Assembly (NCBI GenBank): GCA_033085395.1 | Contig: MU853190.1 | Coordinates: 147,769-211,768 of the forward strand | Source of the DNA: Xanthoparmelia taractica | Lineage: Eukaryota; Ascomycota; Lecanoromycetes; Lecanorales; Parmeliaceae | Direction of reading: 5' to 3' | DNA length: 64,000 bases | Part shown: positions 1 to 10,209 of the stretch, piece after piece | Position numbering within the stretch: position 1 is the first letter of the stretch | Layout of the letters: every line of letters starts with the position of its first letter | Notes under the pieces: model-generated | The model's input: only the letters and a program-made list of their open reading frames with translations | Databases searched by the model: none | What the model was told of the DNA's origin: nothing | Program-made: the position numbers and the translations under genes

Positions 1-340
1 TATTTAGACGAGTTAAAGTATTTATATCGTTAATTTTCTAATAGAATAGACTTAAGATTAGATTTTAATTAGGTGTAAGAAGTCTAAGATAAAGATCTCG
101 TATCTCTAACTTAGATAAAGTCTCAATAAGACGATTTCGAAGTCGATTAGATAGAACGTGGAATTCTCTTGTAATTGCCAAGTGTTTCGTGTTCTTACGC
201 GTGTTTATGACGTTGATTGCCTCCTTGATGCGTATTTCAGTAGCTGCATATAATTAATTTATAATAATGTGAATGTGAAAGGATTTGATGATAAAGTGGT
301 TGATTTTTTATGATTTTTAATATATAATTGACTTTGCCCA
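1..340. repeat. Edge of AT-rich, RIP-like block
   Basis: Very AT-rich sequence without usable ORFs, with the TA-rich word use seen again after 50.4 kb. No particular element is recognised. Composition becomes normal near the solo LTR that follows, so this is read as the right edge of a repeat-rich compartment extending off the window. Confidence 0.6.
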
Positions 341-359
341 ATGATTGACTAGCACTAAG

Positions 360-457
360 TGTTGGAATTTGGCACTACTCAGCCCTATCGCTTGTATATA
401 GTCAGATTTTTCAGTAGCTGCAAACCATCCGTCAGATCGTCACCCACATTTGCAACA
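360..457 (-). mobile_element. Solo LTR, 98 bp, TSD CTAAG
   Basis: Begins TGTTGGAATTTGG and ends ATTTGCAACA, and is flanked by a perfect 5-bp duplication CTAAG at 355-359 and 458-462. The sequence recurs inverted at 12128-12477, where the copy carries an insertion. A TG...CA element with 5-bp duplication and no internal region fits a solo LTR left by LTR-LTR recombination. The strand given is relative to the 12.1-kb copy and is arbitrary. At 98 bp it is short for an LTR; a TRIM-type family is possible. Confidence 0.75.
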
Positions 458-462
458 CTAAG

Positions 463-1813
463 CGAGGTACGAGATTAGTGCGTGGCACGATTATCTCCTT
501 AGTCATCCCATGGGATATCCTATTGAAATCCCATATCTTCCCACGAATGGGTATCTCAAACTCATATCCCATATCGTACTATGAGACGACAGAGAAGCCA
601 ATATCCCATACCATTCCATACCTTTCCCGCCACTAGCGCCTGTATAAGATACTGAAATCCACACGGAATCGCCGTAGAGACGATCGATCGGTGCTGCAAC
701 CGACCAACCAGCATGAAATTGATACTTGTCTTGTCAAAACAATGGCATTGACAATCAACAAGCTGCGCAAAAGGACTTCCAAGGCATACACATTGTTGTA
801 ACCGCTGGGTCATATGTTGAATTACAGCCGTTGAATCAATGTTGCTAATAATAAATGAGGCGTACCGTTGCATTCGGCATAGGGGGGTTACAAGAGGCAC
901 GAGATATGCATCCATCAATCAGGCTGAGGAATAATCTCCGTATATCCCATCCATTTAGCGACTTTTGGTCACAACTCTGTAAGTAAATAGTGGATTCTCG
1001 AAATCTCCGCAAGGCTGTGAGTGTATAAGACGCTACGCCGATGGGGGTATTCAATGAGGCCAAGAAAAGACACTATCCGCTTTTCTACATATTCCGCATC
1101 GCCGGCTTGCTTCTGATCCTTCCGGAGCGTTTCAAAGTATGCAGTTGGACGCTTACAATCTGTGTCATTGGCCTTTTGGGGCCTTTTACAACCTCTTAGG
1201 ACGGATAAGCAAAGTCATGAGCTTCCGCAGAAGTCTGAAACACCACAGCGATCCTCTTCCAAGATCCTTCAATAGTCTGACAGATTTTGTGGAACCTGAA
1301 GGGTTTCTGATGACCCCGATAAGAAATATACGCCGGGCGCCCTTGCGTCAATTTTCTACGAGGGCTGTGCCCCACGACATTCTGCCGGACTGTGGAGAGA
1401 GTGCCTTGCTGCGGGCCCAGCTGGTATTGGCATCAATGCTGCAAATTTCGGACCCTAAGATTTTGCTTTAACAATGGCGCAGTACACATGGGAAATTATC
1501 ATTTGCACGCCTATATGTTGTACCTGCCCGAATACCAGGTTCTTGAAGGCGTAGTCTATTATTAGAATATAAGATTTGAAGAGGTCTCTGGGTATGGAGC
1601 GCAAACATCCTTGAGGCAAGGTCTTTTGGCCGGTGGCGAAGATCCCGGCTCGCAGTCATCCGTGGACATATAATGCTGCATCTTTCCCCAAGATTCAGGT
1701 GTTCATAACTAGGATCCATCCCACAGTGACTGCGACATCTTAAAGAACCCTCTCCCGCTCCTTAAGTCCTTTTCATCAGCCGAGAACAATACACTTCTGA
1801 CACTGCATCCACA
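463..1813. other. Intergenic, with possible repeat at 490-640
   Basis: No convincing gene; the ORFs here lack codon bias and family signatures. Around 490-640 are several GGGATAT/ATATCCC palindromic words. Read on the minus strand, GGAAAGGTATGG followed by TGGGATAT resembles the left arm of the inverted repeat near 51.35 kb, so this may be a less mutated relative of that element. The last ~150 bases before 1814 are the presumed promoter of the next gene; I see no clear TATA box. Confidence 0.4.
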
Positions 1814-3379
1814 ATGGGCATTTTCAGGAGTCTCTGCTCTTTTGGCCTCGCTACCAGCGTTGTGTTTGCTGCTGCTGTTCCAACTAAAGACGCTGCTTTA
1901 GTGAAACGGAGCACTAATTGTGATGGTGGCCCTGGCTGGGCTTTCCCTGTACTTTTCATCGGCGGTGACACTACGGGCCGCCAATGTGAGACGCAATTCG
2001 GCCACGACTACACACCAATCACAGGGATCGAGGTCTGGAGAAAAGGTGATGATGATGGAGGCAGGATTGCAGGTATCTGGGCGCCGATTTCTACATCCAT
2101 CTTTTCCGGGTCAGGCTAACGTGGCTTAGGTCTACAGTTTACCTAGTAAGCTGGAACATCCAAGCCGAGGCCTCGTGTCTTGTACCCGGTTGAAGTTCTC
2201 TATGCTAAAAGTCACAGTGCATCTGGCACTACTAGCGCAGTGTACGGCCACGAAGATACCTCCAAGTACCCGTCAGCGACATTAAATCTCAAACCCGGCG
2301 AAACAATCAAAAGCGCCATTCTGTATGGTGACGGTGAAGGCGAATGGCTTGGTCACATCTATATGGAAACATCCCAAGGCCGCACATTCGACGCCGGGAG
2401 AGATACAAAGAGCATCAAACCCTATGGCATAGACGTAGGCAGCGGTCTGCTTCTAGGAGCATGGATAACAGCCGCGAAGCCACACGATGACGAGCCAGAG
2501 GATATCAAGAACATAGCTTTCCTCTTCCTCGGTCAGCAAATTGATCATATTAGCATTCGGGATATCCACTACAAGGAAGATCCCGCAGACTCGACTTCCG
2601 GAATCAATGTCAAAAACTTTGTAGTTGGAGAGTGGTTTAATCATGCCAACAGCACTGCGGGCTACAGCCTCTCGCCTACATACGCCGTGACATCATCCTA
2701 CTCGTGAGTAGCGCCGATCTTGACAATCTCTAATTTGAGTGTGCTGACATATTCTAGATACTCGCAGGGTACTTCTTGGACGTAAGATCACACTTCTTCC
2801 CCTGTGTGGAGCGCTTGATTACACTTAATGCTTGTCCCCCAGAGTCTACGCCATCGAAAAATCTTCCGAGAGTCTCAGACTAACAAGATAACAGTTCCGG
2901 CTATTCATTCTCAGTCGAAATCAGTGCAGAATTATTTGAAATCGGACTCAAAGCCGGCAGCTCCTTCTCATGTAATAGGCCCCACTGCAGCCCGTCTCAA
3001 CCTCTGCACCACTAACGCTTCGGCAGGGGAGAAATCTAGCGAGACTGCCTCAACAACCGCCACAACATCCGCCACTTCCATCGCGTGCGTGGCATCTGGA
3101 ACGCTCCAACCGAATAAAGGCGTCAAGGTCGTGGGGACCTACCAGACCGGCAGCGGCACCTGGTCGTACGACTCCTCGGTCACGGTGCACCTCAAAGACG
3201 GCACCGACTACCAATACACGGAGACGGGCCAGTTCACAGACGTGGCTTATAACGGGTGCAGAACTACGTGGGAAGATGCCAATGACCCTACTATACAAAA
3301 CAGCCCCGGCTTGTCCGTTCTCCAGAAACGAGATCCTGCACCGACAAAAGCTCCAGCCTTGCCTCGAGGCTTTGCGTAA
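1814..3379 (+). CDS. Secreted jacalin-like / aerolysin-like protein
   Basis: Best model joins six exons: 1814-2072, 2130-2145, 2218-2703, 2758-2781, 2895-2971, 3027-3379 (404 aa). All junctions are GT-AG, phases agree, and introns 1, 3 and 5 have CTAAC/CTGAC branch sites. Exons 2 and 4 are microexons of 16 and 24 nt. Exon 2 restores the jacalin-type stretch GLQFTY, while reading on past 2143 hits TAG TAA. Residues 1-21 are a signal peptide, followed by a Kex2-like VKR at 30-32. The first half has jacalin-fold features (ITGIEVW, GLQFTY, a GG-rich N-terminus). The second half is rich in Ser/Thr with alternating polar and hydrophobic strands, as in aerolysin-type beta-pore proteins. Such fusions are known as lectin plus pore-forming proteins; the role here (defence, competition or virulence) is inference. 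Intron 4 has an alternative acceptor at 2842 that breaks the frame. Confidence 0.8.
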
Positions 3380-4892
3380 CTTGTTGGAGAGGAAAGTTGA
3401 ATGCTACTACGAATGCTGTCCTTCTTCTCCTACATTAGAATGATGTGAAGTCTGCATGGCGACGGTATAGGCGTCCATGATGTCGCTTCTTGGTTCTTAG
3501 AGTAAGGAAGGATTGCCGCGTCTTCTTATTTTGGAGGCTTGGAGGTGCTGTGTAGGATATAAACATCTGTATAATTCAAGAGGCTATATTTGCCACTGAT
3601 ATATTCTTTCCGATCACAGCTTTAGGCAGACAAAAGGGCAATTGTATAACATTCCGAACAAGACAAGAGAATTGAAGTGATGAACTACCATGACGTCTCA
3701 CCATAAAAGTTGAAAATTCCCATGAACCTGACATAAATGAAAACCGCCACTCACCATAGTCCCTAAAACACACATACCACTCGCGAAAACTCTTCATCAC
3801 CCAGTTAGACAGTCAAATAACAGTATCCACCTCCTGCCGTCACGTCGAGACAAAAATAAAAAACCTGGAACCCGAGGACCCAACCATCTGCGCCGGTCTA
3901 CAAAGCCAGCGAAATCCTCCCCTCCAGCCCTTCAAACAAAGTGAGAAAGATCGCTCTTCGCTTTCCAAACTCGGCAAATACAAGATGCGTGCCCCAAGAT
4001 CTAGTCATCGAATAGATTGCACTCAGACTCTACTGCCAACAGGAAAGGGGGATATAGTGGATTCTTCGCCCAAAAAAATAAAATTAAAATTAAAGTGGCC
4101 GCCAATTGCTACGTGGCTGTAATGTGAAACGTTGGCTGTTCCTCAAGATAAAGCAAGGTCATTGTATTCAGTTAATGATTCCAAGAGCTTTCACGACACT
4201 TGTTCTATGATTGGGAGAGATACACCCGGGTCATTTCATGTAGCAATAATTAGATCTACCCTTACTTTTTCTATAGAAGATTAGGCTAAATGGCCTTTAA
4301 TATCCATAACCAAATTTCATAAAAGTTATATTACCTAAACGAAATATTAAAACTCGTCCGGATATCCTGGAACTAGTGGTTAACATTTCACCATCGGAAT
4401 TGTCTTCATCCCTAACTGACGTTAACATTAGATATTGACCTTACAAATTGTACAAATTATCTTGGCCACTATCTTGTAAAGAGTGGAAAACCACTTATTC
4501 AAGATTATCTAATGAGATGGGTATACGGATGGACCGGAATCTACCTCGACTTTTGACAGATAAGCTCTTTTTCTTTATCCTAAGCATATGTCTTTGAATG
4601 GAACGGGTTTATGGAGCGCAGCGATCATTCCATTGTCGTAGTCTATGTCTTCCTTCTAGTGAGGATAGCTGTGAATGTGCGATGTATGTACTTGCACCGC
4701 CGCGAATATCCCGTTCTTTTAAGACAACTATGATTGTGTATTACCCCTTGCTTGAATATCCTCGAGTGAAGTCTTATGGGCACAATAAATGCTAGATTCC
4801 GGGAAACGGACATCGAACAAAAGCACAACATGATGAGAAAAAAAAGTATGAGCAGAAACAGATCATTCGACACTCTCCTCTCGCCTATATCC
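3380..4892. other. Intergenic, no gene seen
   Basis: Contains the 3' flanks of the two convergent neighbours (one gene ends at 3379, the minus-strand gene ends at 4893). ORFs are short and unconvincing. The 4080-4500 stretch is AT-richer than the surroundings but shows no repeat that I can define. Confidence 0.6.
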
Positions 4893-6173
4893 CTAATGAG
4901 CCCAAATCGGCATCGAACCATCTCCCCTCTCCGCCAAAATCGCCAAGCAAAAGAACCCTCCACTCTGAGAGGGAGGAGCAGATTCGAAGTCTTCAAGATT
5001 AGTATACCGCTCAGATGAATAGTCTTCAGTCTCCCATTCCCAGACAGATATATAGTCGCCGTCTTCATCATTAGCGACGCAAGCGGTAGCAATCCATGCG
5101 GCGATTCTTTCCTTATCTGATGAGAATTGAGGTAGCTCGTGGTCCTGGGCGGCGAGAAACTCGGCGAATCGTTTTTGCTCTATTTCTAGCAAGAGGACGT
5201 CGTCTTGGGTGGTGGTATGGTGGTTTCGCGGCTGTTCATGCTCCTCGGTCTCAGAGCTGGGGTACCATGCCTCGTAGCCGGTAACGACGGTTTTCTCGTC
5301 AAGATCCGCGACGATGCGGCGTCCGCAGTCATCATATTCTTGGATTTCAGCTTGGCTGTCAGCTTGGGGTTCATGAGTTTGGCTGCCAGCGCACCAGTTA
5401 GCAGGTTCCTCGTAGTCGCCGACGATAGAGTAAGGATACCAGGCCTCGTATCCTAGGACAATGTTTCCGTCAGAGTCCTGATAGTATAGGATGCGGTCTC
5501 CGCAGTCGTTGTAGACGCGGCGGCCCCATTCGTCAAGCTCGTGCGGGACGTTGATTTGTTCGAAGAGTTCCATGTCGAGATTCTGTAGCAGCTCCTCTTC
5601 TGGAGCTTTGGTGCCATCCCAGTCGCCGAGTTTGGTTGTAACGGGCCAGGCAGTGGCGGGTGGGGTTGCAATAGCGACTTCTTTGGATGTTTGAATATGA
5701 TTGCATTTGGTGCATAAGCCGCCGTAAGGGACCATGGAGCAGATGGGGCATTCTGCAAGTTGTTTTTGGTGAGGAACTTCTATAGAGAGGGACGAAAGAG
5801 AATCTTCGTTGTGCGTGGTGCAGTCCATCTCAGACCAGTTGAAGCGGGATACCTTAGTTGAAGGTTCTGCAGCTTCCAAGTTGGACCAGCCCCATTGCGA
5901 CTGCTTAGTTGTGGTAAAGAAATTTTCCGAGTCGGAACGCGCTTCAAAGGCTGGAAGTGTAATGGCTAGAGGCGATGTGAAGTTGAAGGTGAAGACGCTG
6001 GGGCTGGGTGGTGATGATGGGGCTGTCAAAGGCGCCTTTACAGTGTAGCGACTGCAGTCTTGACATGTCTTGCCGCAACCTAGCATGGAGCATTTGTAGC
6101 AGAGCATGGTTGTGTCAACATCTGATGAGGTAGGGGTAGCAGATGTGAAGATAAAGCGAATGTTTGAAGACAT
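4893..6173 (-). CDS. Cys-rich protein with duplicated GYEAWYP motif
   Basis: A single uninterrupted 426-codon ORF; no known family recognised. The N-terminus has C25, C28, C33, C37 and C40, and a second cluster is CPIC (142-145) with CTKC (154-157); both look like zinc-binding knuckles. The second half contains two related units: about 219-249 and 279-307, each with a DCG(D/R)RI element followed 16-17 residues later by GYEAWYP (241-247 and 299-305). The C-terminal third is acidic. No signal peptide or membrane segment is evident, so a cytosolic or nuclear protein is likely. It is transcribed away from the small gene at 6939, sharing a ~765-bp intergenic region. Length and intactness argue that it is real; function is unknown. 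Confidence 0.75.
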   Translation of the reverse strand: MSSNIRFIFTSATPTSSDVDTTMLCYKCSMLGCGKTCQDCSRYTVKAPLTAPSSPPSPSVFTFNFTSPLAITLPAFEARSDSENFFTTTKQSQWGWSNLEAAEPSTKVSRFNWSEMDCTTHNEDSLSSLSIEVPHQKQLAECPICSMVPYGGLCTKCNHIQTSKEVAIATPPATAWPVTTKLGDWDGTKAPEEELLQNLDMELFEQINVPHELDEWGRRVYNDCGDRILYYQDSDGNIVLGYEAWYPYSIVGDYEEPANWCAGSQTHEPQADSQAEIQEYDDCGRRIVADLDEKTVVTGYEAWYPSSETEEHEQPRNHHTTTQDDVLLLEIEQKRFAEFLAAQDHELPQFSSDKERIAAWIATACVANDEDGDYISVWEWETEDYSSERYTNLEDFESAPPSQSGGFFCLAILAERGDGSMPIWAH

Positions 6174-6938
6174 TGGATCGAGATGATTGTAGTTTTGATG
6201 ACTAGTGATACTTGAGTGATAAATTTGAAGTCGATTCTTGCTTGAATTTCTGTTGTACGATGATTGGTGTCTTGAGTTGTTGAGGTGCTGATGACGAGTT
6301 GTTTTCTGCGAGGGAGAGGATGATACTTAAGGGTATTGTGGCCACCAGGTCCATTGAATGCTTTTGTCTGGCATAGATAAACAATAGCATTTAGTTCTAG
6401 TGGTCTTGTATTCGTTGTAGATAATCGCGAAGTCAGGAGAAATTGAAATGACATTGAAAATGCAAGAGATAATTGCATTGCATACTTTATTTGACAAGTT
6501 CAACTTTTTTTCCGAGAACAAAGCTGAACAAAGCGAAACTTGGACGAGGCATTTCGGTCAAGGAAAACGGTGACTCGACACAGTATCGTTCAACCTCAAG
6601 CAGAGCATTTTATCGCACAATGAACATTGTGCCCCTGCCAACAAAGCCATGACACAATTCCTCTCAGCCAACAACGAGCATTTGACATTGAAACAAGAGA
6701 AGAGAATTATCAACAGTAAAAATGATAACGTAGGAAAGAGTTAAGGGTACGCACAAGGCAGGTCCTTGTCTTTATATATCCTCATCCGCATCCCCAAGTC
6801 TACTTCTCTTATATCCCCTTCATACCGCTATCTCGATAACCACTTCGACCGACCATTTGAATTCAGAAGACCGAGAATCAACTATAGCAAGTGAATTTCC
6901 AATTACTGACGGCCATCAGACTAAGCGTCATAACAAGC
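6174..6938. promoter_or_regulatory. Shared divergent promoter region
   Basis: Lies between the start codons of two divergent genes. On the plus strand a TATA-like TTTATATAT occurs at 6771-6779, about 160 nt before the 6939 ATG, followed by a pyrimidine-rich leader (6780-6850) typical of ascomycete transcription start regions. No operator or transcription-factor site is claimed. Confidence 0.45.
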
Positions 6939-7256
6939 ATGGGTTGCACATCGTCCAAAGAGTCCGCTCCTCGCAAATCGGAGCGTACCATACTTCGCGG
7001 CAGCGACACCAGCCTTCCGAACCAGCGCTACCTTTCATGTCCACCGCATAAGCCCGCTGCATCCGATAAGATAACTAATGTTGACAAGCAAGGCTCAGCG
7101 GAAGCACCAAGGCCAAAAGAGACCTTTGAGGCCTACGCCCGTCGTGGTCTCATTAGACAATCTGCGCTTCTCCCCGAGACCACTCCATCCAATCGAAACG
7201 AGCATCTTATGCGGAAAAAGAGAGTCGGAGGATACGAGAAGTATATGCGGGAGTGA
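6939..7256 (+). CDS. Small protein with MGC acylation-type N-terminus
   Basis: 105-aa ORF. The start at 6939 is preferred over the upstream in-frame ATG at 6891 because it gives MGCTSSKES: Gly2 and Ser6 fit N-myristoylation and Cys3 a palmitoylation site, a dual-lipidation pattern known from small membrane-tethered proteins such as Galpha subunits and LAMTOR1. The rest is basic, polar and probably disordered, ending near KKRVGGYEKYM. It has no membrane segment or recognised domain. The TATA-like sequence and pyrimidine-rich leader just upstream support expression. A role as a small plasma-membrane or vacuole-membrane tethered protein is inference from the N-terminus only. Confidence 0.5.
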   Translation: MGCTSSKESAPRKSERTILRGSDTSLPNQRYLSCPPHKPAASDKITNVDKQGSAEAPRPKETFEAYARRGLIRQSALLPETTPSNRNEHLMRKKRVGGYEKYMRE

Positions 7257-7394
7257 TGGTGGTGTGCGCTGATATGGATTACAGTAGTTCTAGCTGTCGG
7301 GCGATTGCGTTTAGACAATGCCAGATGCAATATCTTTAAGAAAGCCAATGCCGTATAGCTGTAATCAGGTTATTACAAAACATCTTGACAACGT

Positions 7395-7766
7395 TCACTT
7401 CAGTCCCTGACAATTTGGGGTCCGAAGCCATGGAGTTTGAGTATTTCTGACTGATTTGAGGGCCGAGCTAACGTACTGTACTGCTGCCTTTGCTCCTCGC
7501 ACTAATTTCCTTCGAGTCTGCTCTGCTTGGAGCGTTTCACAATGATCTTCACTAGAGACAACAAACTCGGACTTTGGGTGACCCCAAGACTCATCAGAGG
7601 AGGCATCAAGCGGAGTCAAATGGCCCCCTTTGAACAGAATGACTGTAGCAAGGCTGTTTCTACTCCAAAGACACAAGTCAGCAATAGCCTTTCATAGCCG
7701 ATCGAATCCCACGGCAATGGCCCTTCGGAAGACTTACTGATACCGCCAGCCAAGGTAGCAGAGCAT
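7395..7766 (-). CDS. Possible small two-exon ORF or gene tail
   Basis: Model: exon 1 7738-7766, intron 7660-7737 (GTAAGT donor, GCTGAC branch site, TAG acceptor), exon 2 7395-7659, giving 97 aa. The phase matches across the intron. The first exon is hydrophobic (MLCYLGWRY), and the frame stays open upstream of the ATG for nine codons (again hydrophobic) before a stop, so this could be the end of a decayed membrane protein. The exon 2 product is hydrophilic with no recognised domain. The good intron signals are the main support; chance is possible. Confidence 0.3.
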
Positions 7767-8156
7767 GCCAGTCACTACTCCGTAAAGCGAAGATGACTAT
7801 CCAAAATATGAAGTGCAATAGGACGAGTTCGATATCAGAGCTAGAGCGTTTCGTTCATCCAGCGCAGTAGGTGGTGCTGCACCAGCGATATGGAGCCTTG
7901 AGAGGTACAGTGCCAGGGGAAGGGATGATCAAAGAAAGTTGATGTGCTACTCTGAGTAGTTGCCCCACGAAATTTATCTTCTGTGTCAGCCCCGTTGATA
8001 CAGATTACCTAGAACAAAGTGCTGGTAGCTAGATGCATTATCATAATTGTTATGTGAAGAGGCTCAAGTGCGATGAAAGGTCTCACGGGACCTGCCCTAG
8101 CCCTAATAGAATAGAATTTGGCTATCTTCGTAAGGCTGTAAGGCTGCCAAATCTCT

Positions 8157-8298
8157 TGTTGAATAACAAGCCACTTGGCCGTCTAGATGATGCTATGAAG
8201 AAGTACTAGAATACAGGAGGCGAAATATGACACCGTGTTCTTGCCAAGCCACTAGTGCGGAGTTACGTGCACAGGGCTGATTGCCACTATTTCCAACA
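8157..8298 (-). mobile_element. Solo LTR, 142 bp, TSD TCTCT
   Basis: Plus-strand ends are TGTTGAATAACA and TATTTCCAACA, with a perfect 5-bp duplication TCTCT at 8152-8156 and 8299-8303. It matches the two LTRs of the 3.46-kb element at 50256-53719 nearly base for base, apart from RIP-type changes there. This copy is little mutated, consistent with a solo LTR being too short for RIP. Strand follows the orientation inferred for the full element. Confidence 0.9.
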
Positions 8299-8407
8299 TC
8301 TCTCATATGATTCTCCCCTTGTCTGAACAGCGAGTGTTCCCTAGCTATTATATCATCGCTGAGCACTTCCTAGGCTTGGGTTTTGCTTGTGCTAGATACA
8401 TTTGTGC

Positions 8408-9670
8408 TTAGGCACTAAATGTCTGCCCGACCCATTTCTCACTCAGCTTCCAAAGTTCATTTGCAATGTCTTTGTCGCTGGCATAGGGCAACGTGGTCGT
8501 GACACAGCATTCTTTCACAAAAGCTGGAGATTTCTCTATAAGAGGGAGGTCGGTCAGTTAGGGACAGGAAAACTTCTGGAAAATGGGTTCTCCTACCCCG
8601 GAAGGAAGCATCCAAGGATACCAATACTGCACCAGCGACACCTTGCTGAATGGACACCATCGGATGGGGCGGAAGTGGGTTACTTAGATATAGGTTCACC
8701 TCGATTTAGCAATGACGTAGCATAGATCAGAGATGGTGCTTCTCACCGCCGTTGCGCACCACAGCCATGTCTATGCCTTGCTTCATGAGATCGCCGTCAA
8801 CTCCTGAGCTTACCAACAGATTGGTTCCTTTCACAACTATAAGAGCCACCGCTGGGTTAGCACTGCAGCATGATGGACATCGAGGGCTTCTGTTCAGAAC
8901 TTACTTCCGGGATCGACTGCGAAGCTGGTCACCCCCTTGGTGCCGAATTTATCTGCAATCGCAACCGCGAATAGAATGCCAGCGGTCTTCTTCCGAGCGT
9001 ACGCGTTCCATGGATTATAATTTCGTCCTTCCTGCAGGAATAATTCTTTAGCCAGTGCTCATCTTTATGTTTGGGCTGTTCACCTACTTCGAAGTTCGGA
9101 TCCTCCGTATGGACTTCGTCCAGCGTGTAGGCCGAGCTAGTCATGTTGATAACAATGTCCTTGGCAGCCACGATCTTATCCATGATCAGATTCGTGAGTA
9201 GAAAATGGCCGAGGTAACCCGCGGCGAATTGGCTCTCCACCCCATCCACGGACTTCTCAAAGCTACGCACAGCCATGATCCCCGCGTTATTGATGAGGAC
9301 GTCGAGTCTGCCTATAAGACTGTTGATTTTCGCGGCAGCTTCACGCACAGATGCGTTTTCGGAGAGCTCGCATTGTATGAAGGTTACATTGACCTCAGGA
9401 TTGGTTTCCTGGATCTCCTTGATGACAGGGTCTACTTTTGCCCCGTTGCGGCCAGCGAGCAGAAGCTGGCTGGGATTGGCACTTGCAAGAGTCTTCGCAA
9501 TTTCGGCGCCGATGCCGTTTTTGCTCGGACCAGTGATGAGGACTGGGATCAAGGGTAAGAGCAAGTCTGATTTTTGGGATCACGAGCACAATACTGATTT
9601 TACCGGCTACGTTACTCCCCAAAGCATTGACCACATCTACTCCGGTCATTTCAACGTCGAAACTTGCCAT
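8408..9670 (-). CDS. Short-chain dehydrogenase/reductase (SDR)
   Basis: NAD(P)-dependent oxidoreductase of the fungal SDR family. Resolved exons: 9595-9670, 9088-9542, 8905-9031, then 8747-8836, an exon ending at 8597, and 8408-8535. The first three introns (52, 56 and 68 nt) are GT-AG and phase-correct. Motifs: TGPSKNGIG cofactor loop (29-37), NNAG (110-113), and catalytic Tyr188-x3-Lys192, restored only when the 9032-9087 intron is removed. The C-terminal exon ends LPYASDKDIANEL...GQTFSA. The junction between the fourth and fifth exons is not resolved: the obvious donor (8746) and acceptor (near 8683) leave the frame off by one, so there is an unusual splice site or a small indel. The substrate cannot be told. 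Solo LTR 8157-8298 sits about 110 bp past the stop. Confidence 0.82.
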
Positions 9671-10209
9671 GATGCTTCAAGATCATGAAATGCTATCTGA
9701 AGGCTAAGAGATAGAGACGTCATCCAAGGGATTCTAGTCGCAGAGTGTGAACCTTATGAAATGCCAGCAAGAGTGAAGTGGTACAACAGATTGAATTACG
9801 GACATGCTAGCGTTAACTCCGATCCCGAGTATATCAGTGATTAGTGCAGCAGAGCCCTACGAGTACCAGAACTGCATTTCAAGTTCCCTTTGATCAAAAA
9901 TCATGCAGGTTGCGTAAAAAGACCTTGCAAGCAAGACAAGCTGTCTGCGAGCAGGTTTCAGCCGAATAAATAAACCGCGCACTGGGATTACTATAGGAGT
10001 CATACTGTTCAGGTTACTTGAGTGTCAATTTGAATGGTTTGCGGATGATCGTTAGCAAAAAATTGTGTGCTGTCGTAACACAAAGGTCATTTCGAAAGCT
10101 TACTTTAATAGGTTGTGCCTGCTCGATAGCCATGACAGATTCTTCAAGTTAGTGGCTATCTATGAGTATCAAACAGCCAACCTTCTGGTCTCCAGTCACT
10201 CATTCGGAG
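9671..10209. other. Intergenic between SDR and GFA genes
   Basis: Upstream region of the minus-strand SDR gene and downstream region of the minus-strand GFA gene. No ORF with family support, no repeat and no clear promoter element seen. Confidence 0.6.

Noticed and set aside
1139..1471. 110-codon plus-strand ORF
   Set aside because: No domain, no promoter signal and no intron-supported extension; could be chance.
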